Shown one piece after another: positions 32,868 to 40,603 of a stretch of DNA of 64,000 nt. The DNA comes from a virus: the IMG/VR virus record IMGVR_UViG_3300009104_000012, positions 1 through 64,000 of that record; one strand, 5' to 3'. The number at the start of each line of letters is the position of its first letter. The first letter of the stretch is position 1. Under the pieces are notes generated by a model, which made no database searches, was not told where the DNA came from, and saw nothing but the letters and a program-made list of their open reading frames with translations. Both the position numbers and the translations under genes were made by a program.

Positions 32868-32971
32868 ATTTTCTCCTTAATTTCTTTTCTAAATGCTATA
32901 GCACCGCCAGTAAGTAAAATGAATAGTATTAAATATCCCATTGTTGGTCCGTTATCTATGTATTCAATCAC
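32750..32971 (-). CDS. membrane miniprotein overlapping the Cys-rich gene
   Basis: A GTG start overlaps the formate dehydrogenase stop (GTGA), and an ATG lies at 32941. The first half is a transmembrane helix (MGYLILFILLTGGAIAF) followed by a basic tail. The second half is read in another frame from the Cys-rich gene. The first 35 residues look real; the tail may be a by-product of the overlapping frame. Confidence 0.5.
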   Translation of the reverse strand: MIEYIDNGPTMGYLILFILLTGGAIAFRKEIKEKIWKIVEIVNVKHIVQRLAQIAIVKNVIARLAKKKDPIIK

Positions 32972-34164
32972 TTCTTAAACTTGGCAGCTTCTTCTGAACC
33001 TTTTGTAGCACTACCTTTACTATAACTATGTGCTCCCATTCCAGCAAGTTCACCATCTTTTACAATATAATATTTATCTCTTATGTCAGTCTTATCAAAG
33101 AAACATTCCAATATTTCTCTAACACCAGCAGCATATCTATATTGTGCTGATAGAGAAGTTCCACTTGTATGTGGTGTCATACCGTGGTTTGGCATTGTTC
33201 TCCAAACGTGGTCATTTGGTGCTGGTTGTGGAAACCAAACATCACCTGCGTAACCACTTAATTGACCTGACTCTAATGCTCTTGCGATAGCGTCTCTATC
33301 ACAAATCTTTCCTCTAGCAGTATTAACTATATATGCTCCAGGTTTACATTTACCAATTAGTTCATCATTAAATAAATGTTCCGTTTCTGGATGTAAAGGA
33401 CAACTTATATTAATTACATCACATACACTAACTAATGACTCTACTGAATCGTGGAAAGTTAAGTTTAATTCTTTTTCTTTTTCTTCTGGCAATCTATGTC
33501 TATCAAAGTAATGTAAGTGTACATCAAATGGTGCCATCTTTCTTAACATATCATAACCAATACGACCAGCTGCAATTGTTCCTATGTGCATACCTTCTAC
33601 ATCATAAGATCGTTTAACTGCGTCAGCAATATGCCAACCACCTTCGTTAACTATTCTATGTTGATTGTGGTAATCTCTTACTAAAGATAAAATCATCATA
33701 ACTATATGTTCAGCAACTGACCGTGAATTACAATAAGTTACCTCAACTACATCTACTTTATTATCCATCGCAGCTTGTAAATCTACGTGGTCTGAACCAA
33801 TACCTGCTGTGATTGCCATTTTTAAATTTGGTGCTGATTCCATTTTTTCTCTTGTTAAATAATAAGGCCAAAATGGTTGTGATATAACCACATCAGCGTC
33901 AACTAATTCTTTATCTGCTTGACAACCTTCTCCGTCTTTATCAGACGTAACAACTAATGTATGTCCATTGTCTTCTAAAAATTTTCTCAATCCCAATTCA
34001 CCTGATACACAACCTAATAATTCTCCAGGTGTAAAGTCAATTGCTTTGGGTGTTGGTAGTGTCATACCATCTGGATACTTTTCTAATTTAGGTAAGTCTT
34101 TGACAGGATATGATTTTGGCATACCGTCTTTGGGGTCATCATATAATATACATAATATTTTCAT
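32968..34164 (-). CDS. NAD-dependent formate dehydrogenase
   Basis: This 398-residue enzyme oxidises formate to CO2 with reduction of NAD+. It matches metal-free bacterial FDH (Pseudomonas sp. 101 type) position for position. Pro97 lies in QPFWP, Ile122 in AGIGSDHVDL and Asn146 in YCNS. The Rossmann loop is GTIAAGRIG, with Asp221 in DRHR giving NAD preference. Further matches are Arg284 in NTARGK, Asp308 and Gln313 in GDVWFPQPAP, and His332/Ser334 in PHTSGT. The C-terminal AHSYSKG is also present. No truncation or missing catalytic residue is seen. As a phage auxiliary gene it could supply NADH from formate, a C1 compound used by marine heterotrophs such as SAR11. Confidence 0.95.
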   Translation of the reverse strand: MKILCILYDDPKDGMPKSYPVKDLPKLEKYPDGMTLPTPKAIDFTPGELLGCVSGELGLRKFLEDNGHTLVVTSDKDGEGCQADKELVDADVVISQPFWPYYLTREKMESAPNLKMAITAGIGSDHVDLQAAMDNKVDVVEVTYCNSRSVAEHIVMMILSLVRDYHNQHRIVNEGGWHIADAVKRSYDVEGMHIGTIAAGRIGYDMLRKMAPFDVHLHYFDRHRLPEEKEKELNLTFHDSVESLVSVCDVINISCPLHPETEHLFNDELIGKCKPGAYIVNTARGKICDRDAIARALESGQLSGYAGDVWFPQPAPNDHVWRTMPNHGMTPHTSGTSLSAQYRYAAGVREILECFFDKTDIRDKYYIVKDGELAGMGAHSYSKGSATKGSEEAAKFKK

Positions 34165-34547
34165 TATTTTTTCTCTTCTTTCTTTTCTTCCTCATAGTAT
34201 TCTCTATAAGTGTTTAAGATTTGATTTTGTTTCATAATATAAGCACGGATTTGTGCAAAATTCTTTGCTAACTTTTCGTACTCTTCATCTGTAAGTCCAA
34301 ATAAAACTGGATCAATATTATCTTTTTCTAATTTTGCCATTACTTCATCTGCATTTTCAGAAGTGATAATAAGCCAATTTAATTCTTCTAATTTTGGTGC
34401 TGGTGTGTTGTCAAGGTTTAGATGTTGTCTCTCAACCTCGGTTTTGAATATCTGTAGTTTCTTAACGCCTGAACAACTAGTAAGGAACGTAACTAGGATT
34501 AGCGATAGAAGGACACTCTGGATTAATTTGAGATTTCTTCGTAGCAT
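34164..34547 (-). CDS. outer-membrane spanin lipoprotein (o-spanin)
   Basis: The protein (127 residues) has a lipoprotein signal peptide with lipobox FLTSC (Cys25), then a helical, Glu/Lys-rich periplasmic domain. It begins inside, and out of frame with, the preceding i-spanin gene, overlapping by 71 bases, the classical Rz/Rz1-type arrangement. Spanins fuse inner and outer membranes at the last step of lysis. Confidence 0.75.
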   Translation of the reverse strand: MLRRNLKLIQSVLLSLILVTFLTSCSGVKKLQIFKTEVERQHLNLDNTPAPKLEELNWLIITSENADEVMAKLEKDNIDPVLFGLTDEEYEKLAKNFAQIRAYIMKQNQILNTYREYYEEEKKEEKK

Positions 34548-34962
34548 TCAATTCTTTCTCCGTCAATGGGCTACCCATTGCAATTTCATTACAACGAATA
34601 GCGTTTTGGGTAGCCCGATTTATTATTTTTTCAATCAGCTTCGGTTTTGCGATAGCGAGGTCACCGACGTCTCTCTTCTTACCTGAAGCATTTGTTTTAT
34701 TAAACTTATCGTCAAGAAGTTTTAAGTCTTTATTCAATTTGCCATTAAGTTCGGTTAACTCTTTGTTGGCATTTAATATGCGTTCAAAGTCTTTCTTTTG
34801 TTGGGCAAGAACCTCTTTTTGAGATTCAACTGCTTCTTCCAGTTTGATTTGATTGGCTTTTAAAATTGCGTTGTCAGAACGTAGTTTCATAACATACATT
34901 CCTGCTCCCGCTATACCAGCAATCATTATGATTGCCATTACCATTTTCAATTGCCCAAACAT
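34477..34962 (-). CDS. inner-membrane spanin (i-spanin)
   Basis: The 161 residues have an N-terminal signal anchor (MVMAIIMIAGIAGAGMYVM, about 7-26). A long coiled coil follows (LKANQIKLEEAVESQKEVLAQQKKDFERIL), and the C-terminal region is rich in Pro and Asn. Topology and the overlapping lipoprotein gene point to an i-spanin. It forms a periplasm-spanning complex with the o-spanin. Confidence 0.75.
   Translation of the reverse strand: MFGQLKMVMAIIMIAGIAGAGMYVMKLRSDNAILKANQIKLEEAVESQKEVLAQQKKDFERILNANKELTELNGKLNKDLKLLDDKFNKTNASGKKRDVGDLAIAKPKLIEKIINRATQNAIRCNEIAMGSPLTEKELNATKKSQINPECPSIANPSYVPY
34568..34616. other. 10-bp perfect inverted repeat before the o-spanin start
   Basis: GGGCTACCCA (34568-34577) pairs with TGGGTAGCCC (34607-34616) around a 29-base loop. 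In the mRNA this hairpin lies about 20 bases upstream of the o-spanin ATG and inside the i-spanin reading frame, where it could tune o-spanin translation. Confidence 0.55.
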
Positions 34963-34966
34963 TATA

Positions 34967-35125
34967 CTAGTCTTTCTTTAGTATTGCCCAAGCGCCGTAA
35001 GCGATTGCAGCCCAAGCTGCAATGTGAGCAATAGGACTAAAAAATAAAACCACAACACCCATACCGATTAATACTCCACCGTGTAAAGATGTTAGTTCTT
35101 TAATTCTTCCTTTAATAAACTCCAT
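34967..35125 (-). CDS. 52-residue holin-like membrane protein
   Basis: AGGAGAAAAAAT precedes the ATG at 35125. The product has an amphipathic start (MEFIKGRIKELTSLHGG), then two short hydrophobic spans (GVLIGMGVVVLFF and IAHIAAWAAIAYGAWAIL) and a Lys tail. Its place just before the spanin pair suggests a holin or holin regulator. No family signature proves it. Confidence 0.65.
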   Translation of the reverse strand: MEFIKGRIKELTSLHGGVLIGMGVVVLFFSPIAHIAAWAAIAYGAWAILKKD

Positions 35126-35141
35126 ATTTTTTCTCCTTTTT

Positions 35142-35723
35142 TTATTTTATCTTGGCGTTAACTTTTCTATGTTTATTCCAAGCCATAAATCCACCTAGTC
35201 TCAAAGAGTAGTATGCTAGGTAGTTCATAAGATAGAATCCATTGACTTCTATATTAATATCTCTAAAGATTTCATCTGATCGTTTTTGAGATATAACACC
35301 AAGGGTATCTTTCTTATTTTGTCTTAATAGTGTCTGATACTTATAAGCATAATCGTGTACCAAACCACCCATTAATAACACACCAACTGGTGATAAAAAT
35401 GTATGCAAGAATTTTGGTATACTTGCACCATCAAATTTAAAACCTGCTGGTATAATATATTTATTTCCGTTTAATACATACTCAAAATCTTCTACAATTT
35501 CCCAATGTCTAACACCGAGCAACCATAAAAGAATTCCTTTAAAAAAACCTTTACCTTTTGTTCTTATTGGTATTGGTTTCATTGTTGGCATTTCTGTATA
35601 AGCAAATGTATAACAACTAGCTTTCTTCTTATCAAATAAATTGATAATTAATCCTGCTATAACAACTAATATTAAAATTGTCCACATCCAAAATTTCATT
35701 GCTAAACTTATTAATAATTCCAT
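35142..35723 (-). CDS. DUF1353 family membrane protein
   Basis: The 193 residues start with a transmembrane helix (FWMWTILILVVIAGLII). They then contain the DUF1353 signature YIIPAGFKFDGASIPKFLHTFLSPVG ... GGLVHDYAY. DUF1353 proteins occur widely in tailed phages near virion or lysis genes; their activity is not established. The HDYAY motif could be a metal or catalytic site. Placement next to the holin-like and spanin genes suggests an accessory lysis role. Confidence 0.8.
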   Translation of the reverse strand: MELLISLAMKFWMWTILILVVIAGLIINLFDKKKASCYTFAYTEMPTMKPIPIRTKGKGFFKGILLWLLGVRHWEIVEDFEYVLNGNKYIIPAGFKFDGASIPKFLHTFLSPVGVLLMGGLVHDYAYKYQTLLRQNKKDTLGVISQKRSDEIFRDINIEVNGFYLMNYLAYYSLRLGGFMAWNKHRKVNAKIK

Positions 35724-35724
35724 A

Positions 35725-36198
35725 TTATTTCTTTCCCTTACCTTTTAATTTTGATATTATTTTTTTAGCGGTAAGAAATGGTCTCATTGTTCCTGGTGCT
35801 TGAGCAGAATGGTTAGCATTTAAACCAACACCTCTGCTATCTCTTCCACCTTGACCTTTCGGTGGTTTATCACCTAAACTTTTCATTGGCGATATACTAT
35901 CAAAACTTCCTAGTCTAACACCACCAAGATATATATTCTCTTGCTTACCATAGCTTTTTTCATCTATAATTTTATCGGCATTATCTAGTTTATCCAATAT
36001 CTGTTTCATAACTACATTATTATTGTCATCACTTTCTTGTACTTTTCTTTTCAAAGTACCCATAACAGGATTTTTTTTCTTTTTCTTATCTACTCCTGGT
36101 TCGTGAGTAGGTGGTAATGCAACATTAGCACCTGAACCAACAGCATTTGTTGGGGCGTCCTCCGACCACAATTCTTTAAACTTTTTGTAATCTACCAT
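35725..36198 (-). CDS. probable virion-associated protein
   Basis: ATG 36198 follows AGGAAGAAT and avoids most of the overlap with the upstream gene (157 residues). The sequence begins MVDYKKFKELWSEDAPTNAVGSG, a Gly/Asn pattern seen at the start of many T4-like cyanophage structural hypotheticals. The C-terminus is basic (KKIISKLKGKGKK). It is in a run of late virion-type genes. Confidence 0.65.
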   Translation of the reverse strand: MVDYKKFKELWSEDAPTNAVGSGANVALPPTHEPGVDKKKKKNPVMGTLKRKVQESDDNNNVVMKQILDKLDNADKIIDEKSYGKQENIYLGGVRLGSFDSISPMKSLGDKPPKGQGGRDSRGVGLNANHSAQAPGTMRPFLTAKKIISKLKGKGKK

Positions 36199-36667
36199 AT
36201 TCTTCCTCTGGATATAATTCTCCATTAAGTTCATAAATGTCAATACCAAAAGCAGTACACATAGGTTTTACTCCTTCAATGATAGGTTTTTCTTCTCTCT
36301 CTTCAAGTAAAACCCTTTCATATTCTCCCATTTCTTTTAACCATTTTATAACAGCACTTTCTAAAACCATTTGATGTTTTACATAACTTTTATCTTCTCT
36401 AATTAATAGAGCCATAGCTACACCAAAAGCAGCTAACTTACTTTTTAAACCAACTCTTTGTAATATCCTTTTCAGGTTAAATACAAATCGGTGTAATATA
36501 GTATAAGATTTTCTTTCTTTAGACGTCTTTAATGTCTTTGACTTTCTTAATACTTTACCTCTATTATCTATAATTCCGAAGGCGTAAGCCTCTTGCTTTT
36601 CCCAAGGAGTTACCAATAGTTTAATAACCCTATATGTTATTAATAAATCAATTGCTCTACTAGCCAT
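36176..36667 (-). CDS. conserved T4-like marine phage protein
   Basis: The 163-residue protein starts MASRAIDLLITYRVIKLLVTPWEKQEAYAFGIID. It resembles a widespread cyanomyophage hypothetical thought to be structural (from memory). It carries a basic middle and an acidic end. No catalytic motif is seen. It is coupled by a 1-base overlap to the upstream gene. Confidence 0.7.
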   Translation of the reverse strand: MASRAIDLLITYRVIKLLVTPWEKQEAYAFGIIDNRGKVLRKSKTLKTSKERKSYTILHRFVFNLKRILQRVGLKSKLAAFGVAMALLIREDKSYVKHQMVLESAVIKWLKEMGEYERVLLEEREEKPIIEGVKPMCTAFGIDIYELNGELYPEEEYGRLQKV

Positions 36668-37029
36668 TATACTTCCTTTAATAAATCTATTATATGTTTA
36701 TCTTCTTTAACATCTTCTAATTCGTGTGGATAAAGATAGTTTAAGTATTTAAAAACTGGTTTTAATATCTTCCAATATCGTCTATCAATTTTATACAACA
36801 ACAAAATTACACTAGCTTCTACACCAAACACATTTTGCAATACAATAATATGGTTAAGTATTAACCTAATTTTTATATCGTTTGTAACGTCATACTTACG
36901 AAATAACCTTTTAAGATATTTAAATCTTTTTAAGTCTTCGTAAAACTCTTCCTCTTTTTCAAGAGTAGGGTTATCATAATTGTGTTGTGCAAATAAAAGC
37001 CAATTATCTTTTGTAATATCCTTAAACAT
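36667..37029 (-). CDS. conserved small helical phage protein
   Basis: This 120-residue helical protein (NHIIVLQNVFGVEASVILLLYKIDRRYW near the middle) is of a type common in T4-like cyanophages. Function unknown; it sits in the virion gene block. Confidence 0.7.
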   Translation of the reverse strand: MFKDITKDNWLLFAQHNYDNPTLEKEEEFYEDLKRFKYLKRLFRKYDVTNDIKIRLILNHIIVLQNVFGVEASVILLLYKIDRRYWKILKPVFKYLNYLYPHELEDVKEDKHIIDLLKEV

Positions 37030-37049
37030 AATCTAAAATTCAAAAGATA

Positions 37050-37478
37050 TTAAACTAATTTTGCATAAACTTTAGATGAACCGTTTTGTAATGTTTCGTG
37101 CTTAATTTCGATTTTCATACCATCAGCTTTTCTATGACTGATACCATCATCATCTAAATCCGTTCCATCTGTATCTTTACCTTTTCTGCCACCATATTGT
37201 GTCATTTCTGCTGTGATAGATCCACTAGGTCCGTCCAACTTAGCGTCAAAATCTAAACCAATTGTGTTTAGTTTCATTTTAAGTTGTTCAACTGCACCTT
37301 GAGGATTGATATACTCTCCATCACCAATAGAACCGACATAAGCATTCACTTTTTGCAATACAGCTGGGTCTTGTATGTTATGAGCGCCTATATTTCCATC
37401 TTCTGGAGAATTAGACGTGGTAACACCTACACCCATTGTATTAAGGTCTTCTTTAACGTGTTCCTTAAATCTTTTCAT
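37050..37478 (-). CDS. probable structural protein with acidic loop
   Basis: The 142 residues contain an Asp-rich loop (DTDGTDLDDDGISH) that could bind Ca2+. Its N-terminus MKRFKEHVKEDLNTMG resembles several neighbouring late genes that start with MK-[RTQ]-[FY]-K. Product unknown. Confidence 0.65.
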   Translation of the reverse strand: MKRFKEHVKEDLNTMGVGVTTSNSPEDGNIGAHNIQDPAVLQKVNAYVGSIGDGEYINPQGAVEQLKMKLNTIGLDFDAKLDGPSGSITAEMTQYGGRKGKDTDGTDLDDDGISHRKADGMKIEIKHETLQNGSSKVYAKLV

Positions 37479-37489
37479 TTCCTTTTCCT

Positions 37490-37729
37490 TTATTTAACTA
37501 GTGTAGCTGCAGCTACATTAGCTTGTTTGCCTGCCATTTCAGTATCTATGTCCTGTCCTAGCATAGCAATAAATTTATCAGTTTGTTGAATCGCACCGTT
37601 CAAAGCATTTAAATTTGCTTTCATCTGACCTAAATCCGTTTCAACTCCTTTAATCTTTTCGGCATAACCAGTAAATTCTCTTTCGAGTCTTTGCTTTTCT
37701 GCCTTTAATGTTGTTTCATCAATTTTCAT
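37490..37729 (-). CDS. 79-residue coiled-coil protein
   Basis: Heptad repeats run through nearly the whole length (KAEKQRLEREFTGYAEKIKGVETDLGQMKANLNALNGAIQ). It could be a small trimeric or dimeric virion or scaffold component. Confidence 0.7.
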   Translation of the reverse strand: MKIDETTLKAEKQRLEREFTGYAEKIKGVETDLGQMKANLNALNGAIQQTDKFIAMLGQDIDTEMAGKQANVAAATLVK

Positions 37730-37747
37730 AATTTCTCCTAATAATTA

Positions 37748-38209
37748 TTATGCGACAGCGTAACCGTGTCCACCAATTATATTCCAGTTGGAATTTTTAA
37801 ATAACAAATGCACCGTTTCACCTGGAGCATTCAAAGTTATGTTAGCACCACCTCTTAAATTTGTAGGTGTTATAACTAATGCTTCTGTTCCTGATGTTGC
37901 TGTGTCTATTATAATTTTAGTTTGTCCATCTGCACCGTCAGCTATAGAACAAGCTCCGCCACCACTAGTTGCGTTAATTTCTGTAATTTGAGAAGTAACG
38001 TCTACTACTAATGCTGAAGAACCATCTGCTGTTAATGCTTGTGATACTTGTTTTAAACCGATCCAAGAAGGTACATTATTGAACACATCAGCTGACGTGA
38101 CCTTTTTATTGATTGGTGTACCAGAAGGATCATCTACTATATGAAACAAATCTACGGCCGCTAAAGCGTCACCGAGATCAGTTAGGGCTGTAATTTTTTT
38201 ATCTGCCAT
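37748..38209 (-). CDS. probable virion decoration or fibre-type protein
   Basis: The 153 residues begin MADKKITALTDLG, a start seen in phage structural and fibre proteins, and are otherwise beta-rich with many Gly, Ala and Thr. A strong late promoter (38286-38293) and a structured leader precede it. It is probably abundant in the virion. Confidence 0.7.
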   Translation of the reverse strand: MADKKITALTDLGDALAAVDLFHIVDDPSGTPINKKVTSADVFNNVPSWIGLKQVSQALTADGSSALVVDVTSQITEINATSGGGACSIADGADGQTKIIIDTATSGTEALVITPTNLRGGANITLNAPGETVHLLFKNSNWNIIGGHGYAVA

Positions 38210-38223
38210 TTTATCTCCTTATT

Positions 38224-38263
38224 AACCCCTTAATGGGGAATGCTACTCCGTGCATATACACGG
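38224..38263 (-). promoter_or_regulatory. two hairpins in the mRNA leader of the 37748 gene
   Basis: CCCC-TTAAT-GGGG (38227-38237 region) and CCGTG-CATATA-CACGG (38248-38263) lie between the late promoter and the ribosome binding site. Such 5' hairpins can protect abundant late mRNAs. Confidence 0.45.
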
Positions 38264-38285
38264 ACCACTTTATTAATATATGTAC

Positions 38286-38293
38286 TATTTATA
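38286..38293 (-). promoter_or_regulatory. T4-like late promoter
   Basis: A TATAAATA element on the minus strand lies directly after the terminator of the preceding gene and about 80 bases before the start of the 37748 gene. Confidence 0.8.
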
Positions 38294-38330
38294 AAAGAAA
38301 AAAGGCGCCAAAGATTATTCGGCGCCTTCT
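38294..38330 (-). terminator. intrinsic terminator
   Basis: On the minus strand AAGGCGCC (38328-38321) pairs perfectly with GGCGCCTT (38309-38302) around an 11-base loop. TTTTCTTTT follows. It ends the transcript of the 38354 gene and is immediately followed by a late promoter. Confidence 0.9.
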
Positions 38331-38353
38331 TTAGTGTTGATTTCTATAGACTA

Positions 38354-38641
38354 TTAAGCGTCTGCTGAATTAGTCAATGCGACTAGAGTTTCGTGTGATA
38401 CACGACCTGATCTGCCACCAGAACCAGTTGTTTTCAAGTTCCAACCTGCGTGAGCCATTGCTACCGTTGTTTCTGAATCTTTGTAATTGAAAAGACCCAT
38501 AGTAACCCCAGTAATAAAATTGTCTGCTGTTGTATCGTTGAAAAGGTCAGTACGATTAGCACTAGACCATTCTTTTCTGATTGCTGCTACAGACCATAAT
38601 GGTGCTCCAGCTGCTTCGTCTTTATTTGTATGACTTGACAT
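38354..38641 (-). CDS. small virion-type protein
   Basis: The 95-residue protein has a C-terminal half (AMAHAGWNLKTTGSGGRSGRVSHETLVAL) that resembles a short, conserved structural protein of T4-like cyanophages. It has its own late promoter (38696-38703) and terminator (38294-38330), so it is a single-gene transcription unit and probably strongly expressed. Confidence 0.75.
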   Translation of the reverse strand: MSSHTNKDEAAGAPLWSVAAIRKEWSSANRTDLFNDTTADNFITGVTMGLFNYKDSETTVAMAHAGWNLKTTGSGGRSGRVSHETLVALTNSADA

Positions 38642-38695
38642 ATTATTCTCTCCCTTGTTTAATTGTTAAGGTACTCAATTTTTACTATATGTTGG

Positions 38696-38703
38696 TATTT
38701 ATA
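38696..38703 (-). promoter_or_regulatory. T4-like late promoter
   Basis: A TATAAATA element on the minus strand lies about 55 bases before the start of the 38354 gene. Confidence 0.8.
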
Positions 38704-38788
38704 AGATTAATGATTGAAGGATAAAGATTAAGACACCGATAGCGACAGAACAAGCCAAGATCCCTGCTATGGTATATACGGTGTTCAT
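38699..38788 (-). CDS. possible 29-residue membrane miniprotein
   Basis: The frame from ATG 38788 encodes MNTVYTIAGILACSVAIGVL and a hydrophobic end, which would be a single membrane helix. The ribosome binding site is weak. The stop codon lies inside the late-promoter element of the next gene. It fits the pattern of other tiny membrane proteins here. Confidence 0.45.
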   Translation of the reverse strand: MNTVYTIAGILACSVAIGVLIFILQSLIL

Positions 38789-38801
38789 CTACTCGTATTT
38801 A

Positions 38802-39317
38802 TTAGTACCCTAACCTTTGTAATTGTCTTATAGTATTTGATGTTGATGTATGGAAAATTGCTATACCACCTTTTGATTTCCATTGGTCTACATTTCTTTT
38901 AAAATCATCTATTAATAAGTTAGGTCTACCAGCAGTCTTGGCATATAATTGTTTTTCTATTCTCTTAACTAAATGTAATCTTGAATTAGGTACACTTAAA
39001 TATCTCATAGCCCATTTAGTTTTACCTGCAATGCAACTAGGGTCTGTAGATGGATCTACATATGCTGATAGTATATGTGGTTGAAAAGGAAGTATCTTTT
39101 GCCATAAAGCTTTACCGTCTCTAGTCCAAGGCATAGTGTCCCAAAAATTAGGATAATTTTTGATTGGTTTCCATTTATCTCTTATTGATTTATAGACCGT
39201 TTTAGGTTCTTTCATCCATTTTGCAATGGGCATACCTGTAGCTCGTTGTGCTTGTGTGATAAAATCACATAACACTCCGTCCATATCACAATAGATTGTT
39301 GGTAAATTGTCCTTCAT
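38802..39317 (-). CDS. HAD-superfamily hydrolase
   Basis: The 171-residue protein has the nucleophile motif YCDMDGVLCDF (Asp11 and Asp13), a Thr/Ser motif II candidate in HILSAY, and a late LLIDDFKRN acidic motif. This matches 5'-nucleotidase- or phosphatase-type HAD proteins of phages. It is probably a nucleotidase that supports nucleotide recycling. It ends before a gap containing a tiny reading frame. Confidence 0.85.
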   Translation of the reverse strand: MKDNLPTIYCDMDGVLCDFITQAQRATGMPIAKWMKEPKTVYKSIRDKWKPIKNYPNFWDTMPWTRDGKALWQKILPFQPHILSAYVDPSTDPSCIAGKTKWAMRYLSVPNSRLHLVKRIEKQLYAKTAGRPNLLIDDFKRNVDQWKSKGGIAIFHTSTSNTIRQLQRLGY

Positions 39318-39334
39318 AAAGTCCTTTATGAAGA

Positions 39335-40603
39335 TTATCGGGAATAATTTATCTTCGGCTCTGTATCTACTTTAGCAGGTTTTCTACCAGTCAAAGTTTT
39401 GGTAACATCTTCGCCTACAATAGGTGGTAATGCAACAACAACTGGTCCATCACTATCTTTTTTTGCTTTTTGGAGTACCGTCTTCGCTTTAGCTACATCT
39501 TTCTTTGCAACATATAATTTTCTAAATCTAAATTCTCCATCTATACCTGCGTCTTTTAAATGATGTAATATATTGCCTTCATAACCTTCATTTACTTTTT
39601 CGTTTAGTTCATTAATTTGGTGTTCTAATGATTCCTTTTTCATCTTATCTTTAAGATGTTTATAAGCAACACCAATAGTTAAAGGCACTTCTCCTGTTTC
39701 TTTATTCGGTTGTGGTTTAACTACCTTATTTTTTTCGTTTTCTATTTTAGTTTTAAGAACATTAACTTGTCCTTGTAAAGTTAAGATTTGTTTTTTTAAT
39801 GCTTCGGGGTCCTCTTGTTTACCTGAATCTGAACCGTCCATCTTATCTCTTTTTAATCTAATCTTTGCAATCTTAACACCAGGTTTATTATCTTTTTTAA
39901 TTGCTGGAACATCTGCTGTAGAAGCTTTTTCTTTTTCATCAGCCTCTTTCATAGAAGGATCATAATGTCCAACTTTGACACCAAAACGTTTTTTCTTTGC
40001 TCTTTTCCAAATACTACCTTTTCTTGAAGCTGTATTTGCACCGTCTCTTTCCTCTATGTCTTGACCTTTAGGTTCGTGTTCTGCTTTTTTGAATTTTTTA
40101 TCGCCGTGTTTACCACCAGAAGCTTTTCGAGCACCCCATATTTCGTCTATTGATTCTGGTATTATTTTAATAGCTTTCATTTTAGAAAGGTTACCTGTCT
40201 TATACCAATCAATCCATTTTTGGGCTTCTTTTTCTGTCTTATAACTACCGTGTACAAATTTACCACCATCTGTTTTAGTAACCTGTACGGTAAATTTTTC
40301 AGTTCTTAATTTTTTAAGGTCTGAACCATCAATCTTATTGTTCTTATTTAAATCAATCTTCTTTTGTTTTGGAGTTAATTCTTCTTTGATACCTTTTTTA
40401 ATCTTAGCGGGGTCTGATTTTTTACCTGCTGGTACCTTTTGAATCTTTCCGCCTTTAGCAAGAAAGTCTTTCATCTGTTTGTCAAATGCTTTTTGTTGGT
40501 CTGGTGTTCTAGCTTCTAATTTAGTATAGATTGGTTGGTTTTTAGCTGCTATAGCTGTAGCCATTTCTTCTACACTACCTGCTTTACTTTTTAAATAACT
40601 CAT
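39335..40603 (-). CDS. Lys-rich structural or core protein with EF-hand-like loop
   Basis: The 422 residues are Lys-rich with many charged helices. One loop, DLNKNNKIDGSDLKKL near residue 82, fits an EF-hand or dockerin-like Ca2+ site. The overall look (repetitive, basic, with coiled-coil segments and an FRFRKLYVAKKDVAKAK region near the end) suggests a virion-internal or scaffold protein. Confidence 0.6.
   Translation of the reverse strand: MSYLKSKAGSVEEMATAIAAKNQPIYTKLEARTPDQQKAFDKQMKDFLAKGGKIQKVPAGKKSDPAKIKKGIKEELTPKQKKIDLNKNNKIDGSDLKKLRTEKFTVQVTKTDGGKFVHGSYKTEKEAQKWIDWYKTGNLSKMKAIKIIPESIDEIWGARKASGGKHGDKKFKKAEHEPKGQDIEERDGANTASRKGSIWKRAKKKRFGVKVGHYDPSMKEADEKEKASTADVPAIKKDNKPGVKIAKIRLKRDKMDGSDSGKQEDPEALKKQILTLQGQVNVLKTKIENEKNKVVKPQPNKETGEVPLTIGVAYKHLKDKMKKESLEHQINELNEKVNEGYEGNILHHLKDAGIDGEFRFRKLYVAKKDVAKAKTVLQKAKKDSDGPVVVALPPIVGEDVTKTLTGRKPAKVDTEPKINYSR

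Noticed and set aside
38792-38799. AATAAATA as a late promoter for the 29-codon frame
   Set aside because: It deviates from TATAAATA and lies so close to the ATG that the transcript would start at or after it.
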